Below, piece after piece: positions 6,321 through 10,602 of a DNA stretch of 10,602 bases (position 1 is the first letter of the stretch; the number at the start of each line of letters is the position of its first letter). The DNA comes from Candidatus Omnitrophota bacterium. GTDB taxonomy: Bacteria; Omnitrophota; Gorgyraeia; Gygaellales; Profunditerraquicolaceae. The position numbers and the translations under genes were made by a program. The stretch is taken from positions 1 through 10,602 of the forward strand of contig JAHISH010000235.1 of assembly GCA_018818365.1 (NCBI GenBank). The letters run 5' to 3'. The notes under the pieces were generated by a model. The model saw only the letters and a list, made by a program, of their open reading frames with translations, did not search any database and was not told the DNA's origin.

Positions 6321-6643
6321 TTGACGAAAAAGTAACTTTGAAGCTTTTGGTATTTCGTATCGGTAACGCCCTTGATAGCCTTTAATTCCTCTACGCATAA
6401 AAATCGTTCTTGGAGACGATGGGCGATAATGCGGCCGGCAATCTTTTTACCGACTCCCGGCACGCTCATCAAGAGCGCCTCGTCAGCAGTATTAAGATTA
6501 ATCCTTCCGAAATCCGCGTCAAGGTTGATCGCGGCTTTAAGGGGCGGGTATTTTTTCTGCAGAAGATTGATTCCTATCCCAAAAAATACCAGGCAGGCGA
6601 AGAATAAGATTATTTTGCGTTCCTGAGGCGTAAGATTAAGCAT
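6317..6643 (-). CDS. comEA: ComEA-type helix-hairpin-helix DNA-binding protein
   Basis: ComEA binds double-stranded DNA in the periplasm and passes it to ComEC. The 108-aa product has one N-terminal membrane segment (about residues 10-28, KIILFFACLVFFGIGINLL) and then the classic helix-hairpin-helix block INLNTADEALLMSVPGVGKKIAGRII, with a second hairpin at ELKAIKGVTDTKYQKL. Length and order are those of ComEA without a long linker. The ATG at 6643 has AAGGA 8 nt upstream and AGGGG 3 nt upstream. It overlaps comEC by ATGA, so the two are surely co-translated. The 143-bp gap to leuS contains a candidate -10 (TATAGT, 6659-6664) with no good -35, so expression may come by read-through from leuS. 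An upstream pyrimidine tract can pair with the SD. Confidence 0.9.
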   Translation of the reverse strand: MLNLTPQERKIILFFACLVFFGIGINLLQKKYPPLKAAINLDADFGRINLNTADEALLMSVPGVGKKIAGRIIAHRLQERFLCVEELKAIKGVTDTKYQKLQSYFFVK

Positions 6644-6644
6644 A

Positions 6645-6685
6645 TTCCCCTTCCTTCTACTATAACTGACGCAGGGGGAGGGGAA
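6645..6685 (-). promoter_or_regulatory. Possible hairpin that hides the comEA ribosome binding site
   Basis: On the minus strand TTCCCCT (6679-6685) is the exact complement of AGGGGAA (6645-6651), which directly precedes the comEA ATG. The 7-bp stem has a 27-nt loop that includes the AAGGA. If it forms in the mRNA it would occlude initiation. Only the pairing is seen; regulation is inferred. Confidence 0.35.
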
Positions 6686-6786
6686 ATCTCACTTAAATTT
6701 TTTACCAATATCAGACAGAGATGCACAATTTTGCGGGAGCGCGCATCCCTGAGGGGAGGTACCCTTTGCAGAAAGAAAGCTTTACT

Positions 6787-9192
6787 TCAAACAACAATGT
6801 TCACGAGCTTCTGAGGAACCACGATGAATTGCCGGATAGGCTTATTTTGAATCCAGGGGGAGAGTTTCTCATCGGAGAGGACGTGCGATTTAAGATCTTC
6901 TTCTGTAATATCAGCGGGGAATTCCCGGCGCGCGCGCACCCTGCCGTTTACCTGCACCACCATCGTCACGGTTGATTCGATAAGATACTGCGGATCGTAC
7001 TTCGGCCAGGCAACCTTGGTAATACTACCCCTGCCCCCCATCATCTGCCAAAGTTCTTCGCAGAAGTGCGGGACAATCGGCCCCAATAAGAGGACCAAAT
7101 TCTTGAATACCTCTTTATCCGCCCCGGATTGATAGATGGCGTTGGTTAATTCCATGAGGCTAGCAATGGCAGTATTAAATTTAAAGTCTTGGTAATCGTC
7201 AGTTACTTTCTTAATGGTCTTATGCAAGGCTTTCAGCACATCGGGGGCAGCTTTTTCCTTAAGGTTCTCCTGGATTCGCCATACGCGGTTTAAGAACCTG
7301 AACGCGCCTTCGATGCCCCGGTCATCCCATTCCAGCTCCGTCTCCGGGGGAGCGGCAAAAAGGATGAAGAGCCGCATGGTATCTGCGCCGTAACGCTTGA
7401 TGATCGAATCCGGGTCGACGATATTGCCGCGCGATTTTGACATCACCTCTCCGTCTTTTAAGACCATTCCTTGCGTAAGCAACCGATTAAAGGGCTCGGG
7501 AAAATCGATCATCCCTAAATCCTGAAAGAACTTGGTAAAGAAACGAGAGTATAGCAGGTGCAAGATGGCATGCTCGATACCGCCTATGTATTGGTCTACC
7601 GGCATCCAGTATTTTGCCTGTTTCTCATCAAAAGGCGCTCCTTCGAATTTCGGCGAGCAGAAACGCAGGAAATACCATGACGAGTCAAAAAAGGTAGCCA
7701 TAGTATCGGTCTCCCGACGGGATTTACCTTTACATTTCGGGCAGGAGACTTCCACAAATTCTTTTACTTTTCCTAAGGGACTACCGCCCTCTCCGGTAAA
7801 CGGCGCGTCCCTGGGAAGATCTACCGGCAAATCTTCATAAGGCACCGGGACAATCCCGCACTTCGGACAATAGATCATGGGGATCGGTGTGCCCCAATAT
7901 CTCTGACGGGAAATAAGCCAATCGCGCAGGCGCCAATGGGTTTGTATCTTGCCGATGCCTTGTTTCTCCATCCATTCGGCGATCTTCTGCGTTGCTTCCT
8001 GATTCTGCAGGCCGTTGAATTGCCCAGAATTCACCTGTATCCCGTCTCCCTCATACGCTTCCTTCATCTCGCCTGGGGACTGAAGCGTGGAGCCTGAAGC
8101 TTGAATTACTACCCTCATCGACAACCCATGCTCTTTTGCGAAGAGAAAATCCCTCTGGTCATGCGTAGGCACTGCCATGATCGCGCCGGTACCATAATCC
8201 ATAAGCACATAATCCGCAATCCAAATCGGGATCTCTTCATTATTCACCGGATTAATAACGTACGCACCGGTAAAGACCCCTTCCTTTTTTACGTCGGAAG
8301 AAGCGCGTGTAATCTTGGACTCTTTGACTACTTTCTCAATAAATCGCAAGGCTTCTTTCTCTTGCGGCGTGCCCTTAATAAGTTCCTTGACGAGCGGATG
8401 CTCGCACGCCAAGACGCAATAGGTCGCGCCAAAGATAGTATCAACACGGGTAGTAAATACCGGAATGACCGTATCAGAACCTTTAAGACGAAAATAAATC
8501 TCTACTCCCTGGCTCTTCCCGATCCAATTAGTCTGCATGGCAATCACCCGTTCCGGCCAATGCGAGAGCTGCTGCAAATCATCGAGGAGACGTTCTTTGT
8601 ACTCAGTGATCTTCAGATACCACTGATCTAAATCTTTCTGATCTACTTTTGTATGACAACGCCAACATCCTCCTTCTACAACTTCTTCATTCGCAAGGGT
8701 AGTCTCGCAGGAAGAACACCAATTGACCGCGGAGGCCTTTTTGTAGGCAAGCCCTCGCTCGAACATCTTTAAGAATATCCATTGGTTCCAGCGGTAATAG
8801 TCGGCGTCGCAGGTAGAGACCTCACGTTCCCAATCGTAGGAGAAACCCATCTGTTTTAATTCGCTGCGCATCATATCAATGCACTTATGCGTCCAGATAT
8901 CGGGTTTTGTTTTATTTTTTATCGCCGCATTCTCCGCGGGCTGGCCAAAGGCGTCAAATCCCATCGGATGCAAGACCTCATACCCCTGCTGCATCCGGAA
9001 ACGTGCGGCCACATCAGCGATAGTGTAATTGCGCACATGGCCCATGTGGATCTTTCCCGACGGATAGGGGAACATCTCCAGGAGATAATATTTCCTCTTG
9101 GCAGGATCGGAATCAGCGCAGAAACTCTTATTGTCTTGCCAATACTTCTGCCACTTTTCCTCAATTTCTTTAAAAGAATATATAGTTGCCAT
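6787..9192 (-). CDS. leuS: Leucyl-tRNA synthetase
   Basis: LeuS charges tRNA(Leu) with leucine and edits mischarged tRNA. The 801-aa product has the full class Ia layout: HMGH signature at residues 49-52 (PYPSGKIHMGH), a zinc-finger-like pair CSSC...CWRC before the editing insert, and the CP1 editing domain with the Thr-rich FTTRVDTIFG (246-255) and HDQRDF (344-349). A second CPKC...CPKC pair follows. Then come the conserved FDSSWYFLRF, the KMSKS-type loop VMSKS (583-587), and an anticodon-binding C-terminus. FTTRVD has Val where many LeuS have Pro; the editing Thr and Asp remain. The ATG abuts the nfo stop (TAAATG) and has AAGGA inside the last nfo codons. A 7-bp tandem tract lies at residues 362-371, a variable loop. 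In Proteobacteria leuS precedes lptE and holA; here comEA, comEC and bamD lie between. Confidence 0.98.
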   Translation of the reverse strand: MATIYSFKEIEEKWQKYWQDNKSFCADSDPAKRKYYLLEMFPYPSGKIHMGHVRNYTIADVAARFRMQQGYEVLHPMGFDAFGQPAENAAIKNKTKPDIWTHKCIDMMRSELKQMGFSYDWEREVSTCDADYYRWNQWIFLKMFERGLAYKKASAVNWCSSCETTLANEEVVEGGCWRCHTKVDQKDLDQWYLKITEYKERLLDDLQQLSHWPERVIAMQTNWIGKSQGVEIYFRLKGSDTVIPVFTTRVDTIFGATYCVLACEHPLVKELIKGTPQEKEALRFIEKVVKESKITRASSDVKKEGVFTGAYVINPVNNEEIPIWIADYVLMDYGTGAIMAVPTHDQRDFLFAKEHGLSMRVVIQASGSTLQSPGEMKEAYEGDGIQVNSGQFNGLQNQEATQKIAEWMEKQGIGKIQTHWRLRDWLISRQRYWGTPIPMIYCPKCGIVPVPYEDLPVDLPRDAPFTGEGGSPLGKVKEFVEVSCPKCKGKSRRETDTMATFFDSSWYFLRFCSPKFEGAPFDEKQAKYWMPVDQYIGGIEHAILHLLYSRFFTKFFQDLGMIDFPEPFNRLLTQGMVLKDGEVMSKSRGNIVDPDSIIKRYGADTMRLFILFAAPPETELEWDDRGIEGAFRFLNRVWRIQENLKEKAAPDVLKALHKTIKKVTDDYQDFKFNTAIASLMELTNAIYQSGADKEVFKNLVLLLGPIVPHFCEELWQMMGGRGSITKVAWPKYDPQYLIESTVTMVVQVNGRVRARREFPADITEEDLKSHVLSDEKLSPWIQNKPIRQFIVVPQKLVNIVV
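8080..8107. repeat. Degenerate 7-bp tandem repeat (4 units) inside leuS
   Basis: Heptamers CTGAAGC, GTGGAGC, CTGAAGC and TTGAATT on the plus strand, coding on the minus strand for IQASGSTLQ in the CP1 editing domain, a loop that varies between LeuS proteins. Over three units it matches the lptE tract (3892-3919) at 17 of 21 positions and in the same codon phase. Confidence 0.7.
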
Positions 9193-10041
9193 TTAATCCT
9201 TGTGAAGATTTCTTACTGTTTTAAGATTTTTAAGATCATCGCCATCTTTGCGCGTAGGGGTCTCCAAGACGAATGCCTTATCAGCGAATGCAGGATGATT
9301 GATAATCCTGCGCATCCCTTCCATGCCGATCGCGCCTTTTCCTATATTCTCGTGCCGGTCATGATGAGAACCTAACTTCCCGAGGGCATCGTTGAGGTGG
9401 ATCAAATGCAAGTGTTCTAATCCTACTTGCGTATCGATCTCTGCGATCACCTTTTCAAATCCCTCTTTCGTCGCGATATTATTCCCTGCGACATACGCAT
9501 GCGCGGTATCAAAACACAAGCCGAGGCGTTCTTTGCGTTTGACCCCCTGAAAAACCTTACGTTGATGAGCAAAAGTATAGCCTAACCAGGAACCTGCGCC
9601 TGCGGTATTCTCCAATAATATTCCCACGCGGCACTTCGCTGTCTTTTCGATAATCGTATTAAGCGCATCAACAAGCCTCTTGAGCCCCTCTTCTTCTGAG
9701 GTCTCCTTATGGCTGCCCATGTGGGTGACGATAAAATCAACCCCGAGCTCCTGCGCATCCTGAATATCTTCGATATATGCCTCTATGGATGCATGGTAGA
9801 GCCGAGGCTCAGGTGAAGCTAAATTTATAAGATACGGGATATGAACAAAAACCGGAGATATCTTAAACTTCTGCTTATTTGCCCTAAATGCATGTATCTC
9901 CTCGGGAGCAAGCGGCTTGTCACGCCGCCACTGCCGGGGATTACGGGAAAATATCTGCATGGTATTGCAGCCTAAGTCATGTGCTGCTACCAGCGCCAGT
10001 GAAGCCTTGCCCGCACCTGAAATATGGACTCCCAGTACCAT
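9193..10041 (-). CDS. nfo: Endonuclease IV (AP endonuclease)
   Basis: Nfo cuts the backbone 5' to abasic sites and trims blocked 3' ends in base excision repair. I start it at 10041: the product then opens MVLGVHISGAGK, which fits the family start (M-LG-H-S--GG), giving 282 aa, the usual length. An in-frame ATG at 10080 would add 13 residues that do not fit and would lie on the promoter. The TIM-barrel metal ligands all appear: His in FVHIPY and THMG, Glu in LLENTAG, Asp and His in CFDTAHAY, His in LIHLND, Asp and His in DRHENIG, and Glu in FVLETP. Signatures GSHHDRHENIGKGAIG and NTMQIFSRNPRQW are typical. It is first in a row with leuS; the gene end and the leuS start touch. It has no SD, and the promoter puts the start codon about 4 nt from the mRNA end. 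Confidence 0.97.
   Translation of the reverse strand: MVLGVHISGAGKASLALVAAHDLGCNTMQIFSRNPRQWRRDKPLAPEEIHAFRANKQKFKISPVFVHIPYLINLASPEPRLYHASIEAYIEDIQDAQELGVDFIVTHMGSHKETSEEEGLKRLVDALNTIIEKTAKCRVGILLENTAGAGSWLGYTFAHQRKVFQGVKRKERLGLCFDTAHAYVAGNNIATKEGFEKVIAEIDTQVGLEHLHLIHLNDALGKLGSHHDRHENIGKGAIGMEGMRRIINHPAFADKAFVLETPTRKDGDDLKNLKTVRNLHKD
9197..9201 (-). promoter_or_regulatory. Ribosome binding site of leuS within nfo
   Basis: AAGGA on the minus strand spans the last two sense codons of nfo, 4 nt before the leuS ATG (9192). With the TAAATG junction this points to translational coupling of leuS to nfo. Confidence 0.65.
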
Positions 10042-10051
10042 GATGAGCTCA

Positions 10052-10080
10052 ATTATACCCCAGCTGCCGGAGAGCGTCAA
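10052..10080 (-). promoter_or_regulatory. Near-consensus promoter of nfo-leuS, predicted near-leaderless
   Basis: Minus strand: TTGACG (10075-10080, 5/6), exact 17-bp spacer, perfect TATAAT (10052-10057). Ten bases separate the -10 from the nfo ATG (10041), so transcription would start within about 0-4 nt of the start codon. No SD is possible in that space. It is the best-scoring promoter in the window by eye. Confidence 0.85.
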
Positions 10081-10264
10081 GACAATGAAGCTCCTCGAAC
10101 ATCACGCGAAGGGTGCCTTGATGACCAATAGCGGAATACTTGAGCGGACTTCTTTATTATCCGCAAATACGTTCGGGATGGTAAACAAGGAAAAGCGAGC
10201 GTCTTGTCAACTCTATTTGATAAGTAGTCAAAACAGAAAACGCGGATTCAGGAGGCGAAAGTAC

Positions 10265-10289
10265 AAAAAGGCGGCATACTTATGCCGCC
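10265..10289 (-). terminator. Rho-independent terminator on the minus strand
   Basis: A perfect 9-bp stem, GGCGGCATA (10270-10278) with TATGCCGCC (10281-10289), is followed on the minus strand by TTTTT (10265-10269). The written loop is 2 nt, so the top A-T pairs will open. It ends a transcript that comes from the right, beyond 10290, and insulates the nfo promoter. Read on the plus strand the stem is followed only by a weak GCTCTTT. Confidence 0.8.
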
Positions 10290-10311
10290 GCTCTTTAATT
10301 TCAGAAAAAGG

Positions 10312-10323
10312 TGAATCAGATAC
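10312..10323. repeat. 12-bp direct repeat, left copy
   Basis: TGAATCAGATAC occurs here and again at 10590-10601. The two copies bracket the whole block of inverted and direct repeats, 278 bp apart start to start. Confidence 0.7.
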
Positions 10324-10340
10324 TGCACTCGCTGCTGCGA

Positions 10341-10377
10341 CTTGTTAATTTACCCGCAATTACGTATCGGTAAATTA
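10341..10377. repeat. Repeat module A, 5' hairpin
   Basis: CTTGTTAAT (10341-10349) leads into an inverted repeat TAATTTACC (10346-10354) and GGTAAATTA (10369-10377) with a 14-nt loop. The same 9-mer plus an AATTTAC hairpin recurs in module B (10501-10553). Confidence 0.65.
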
Positions 10378-10380
10378 TCC

Positions 10381-10408
10381 CGAGGTCGAAGACCGGGGGC
10401 CTGCCTCG
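10381..10408. repeat. GC-rich inverted repeat between the module A elements
   Basis: CGAGG (10381-10385) can pair with CCTCG (10404-10408), or GGTC (10384-10387) with GACC (10391-10394) across GAA. This segment is present in module A only. Confidence 0.45.
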
Positions 10409-10443
10409 TGTAACGCTTAATTCATCCGCTATAATCCATCGGG

Positions 10444-10474
10444 GAATTAATCCCCACGCTTTGTGTGGGGATCT
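10444..10474. repeat. 31-bp repeat, copy 1, with internal hairpin
   Basis: Identical over 31 bp to 10554-10584. It contains a perfect 8-bp inverted repeat ATCCCCAC (10450-10457) and GTGGGGAT (10465-10472) with a 7-nt loop GCTTTGT. In this copy a second stem, GGGGA (10441-10445) with TCCCC (10451-10455), competes for the same arm. Confidence 0.85.
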
Positions 10475-10500
10475 ACGTGTTAGTATCCACCATATTTTTG

Positions 10501-10553
10501 CTTGTTAATGAGCGCATAATTTACGGAGCAGCGAGAACGTAAATTATATGCGC
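10501..10553. repeat. Repeat module B, 5' hairpin
   Basis: CTTGTTAAT (10501-10509) is followed by the inverted repeat GCGCATAATTTACG (10512-10525) and its complement at 10538-10553, which carries a 2-nt AT bulge. The loop is 12 nt (10526-10537). It leads straight into the second 31-bp copy. Confidence 0.75.
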
Positions 10554-10584
10554 GAATTAATCCCCACGCTTTGTGTGGGGATCT
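10554..10584. repeat. 31-bp repeat, copy 2, with internal hairpin
   Basis: Exact copy of 10444-10474, 110 bp downstream. The stem is ATCCCCAC (10560-10567) with GTGGGGAT (10575-10582). Flanking bases differ immediately on both sides, so the repeat edges are sharp. Confidence 0.85.
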
Positions 10585-10589
10585 TCTGC

Positions 10590-10601
10590 TGAATCAGATA
10601 C
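10590..10601. repeat. 12-bp direct repeat, right copy
   Basis: TGAATCAGATAC, identical to 10312-10323. It is cut close to the window edge, so a longer match cannot be judged. Confidence 0.7.
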
Positions 10602-10602
10602 C

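Larger units (their letters stand above)
10081..10602. other. Right-end region without a convincing gene
   Basis: From 10081 to 10264 I see only short open frames without start signals. From 10265 to the window end there is a terminator followed by structured repeats: two 31-bp identical copies, three further inverted repeats, and 9-bp and 12-bp direct repeats. The minus-strand terminator suggests that the repeat block belongs to, or is the 3' part of, a minus-strand transcript, which could be a structured RNA or the tail of a gene outside the window. Confidence 0.55.

Noticed and set aside
6321..6398. Longer comEC start at 6398
   Set aside because: It lies well inside comEA and adds a basic, non-family N-terminus; the ATG at 6320 overlaps the comEA stop as ATGA and begins at the first membrane helix.
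6659..6664. Promoter for comEA from TATAGT on the minus strand
   Set aside because: No -35 better than 3/6 at 16-18 bp spacing, so it is not listed as a promoter; read-through from leuS is as likely.
8101..8631. 176-codon plus-strand frame antisense to leuS
   Set aside because: It is opposite the conserved editing domain of LeuS and has no recognisable protein features.
10102..10206. Short minus-strand frame encoding TIPNVFADNKEVRSS upstream of nfo
   Set aside because: 34 codons with only a TTG as internal start and no SD. The composition looks coding, but there is no support beyond openness; it may be a gene remnant.
10085..10348. Plus-strand frame from an ATG with MKLLEHHAKGAL and a C-terminus of ALAAATC, at first glance like a SucC start or a tmRNA tag
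   Set aside because: No further SucC similarity, no SD at a proper distance, the minus-strand terminator lies inside it, and no tRNA-like tmRNA ends are present.
10316..10504. 62-codon minus-strand open frame ending just before the terminator
   Set aside because: It contains no ATG, GTG or TTG codon, crosses several inverted repeats, and resembles no protein I know. The second 31-bp copy is open in the same frame (10480-10593), which reflects the repeat itself.
10341..10509. Integron attC sites suggested by TTAACAAG words (minus strand) beside hairpins
   Set aside because: The core RYYYAAC and GTTRRRY boxes with proper spacing and the asymmetric extra base were not found, and no integrase or cassette genes are present.
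10444..10584. CRISPR array suggested by two identical palindromic 31-bp repeats resembling ATCCCCAC...GTGGGGAT type I-E repeats
   Set aside because: Only two copies, 110 bp apart, with a 79-bp intervening sequence that itself forms a large hairpin. That is far from a regular 30-40 bp spacer, and no cas gene is seen.

Overview
The window reads as chromosomal housekeeping DNA from an uncultured diderm (Gram-negative-type) bacterium. Genes for BamD-like and LptE outer-membrane assembly proteins show that there is an outer membrane. Very short intergenic gaps, AT-leaning but mixed codon use, a short HolA, a ComEC without its C-terminal domain and a BamD-like protein with a Tyr/Trp-rich N-terminus remind me of Candidatus Omnitrophota (PVC-related). 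That placement is an inference, not something the sequence proves.

Layout, right to left, because almost everything is on the minus strand. A 0.5 kb right-end block (10081-10602) has no convincing gene. It holds a strong minus-strand terminator and a cluster of direct and inverted repeats. Then comes nfo (endonuclease IV), whose start codon lies a few bases from a near-consensus promoter, followed directly by leuS. After a 143-bp gap come comEA and comEC (DNA uptake), joined by an ATGA overlap. A second strong promoter, apparently leaderless, drives bamD-like, lptE and holA, again tightly coupled. rpsT (ribosomal protein S20) is the only plus-strand gene. It converges on holA and diverges from murJ, and its promoter overlaps the murJ start codon. 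murJ (lipid II flippase) overlaps the 5' end of uvrC, which runs off the left edge.

Together the genes serve genome repair (Nfo, UvrC), replication (HolA), translation (LeuS, S20), DNA uptake (ComEA, ComEC) and envelope construction (MurJ, BamD-like, LptE). The order merges two conserved neighbourhoods known from distant phyla: leuS-lptE-holA of Proteobacteria and comEA-comEC-holA-rpsT of Firmicutes.

No defence system, phage or transposase is visible. The less ordinary signals are: two or three leaderless promoters; degenerate 7-bp tandem repeats inside lptE and leuS in the same reading phase, one of which duplicates the LptE lipobox; and the structured repeat modules at the right edge.
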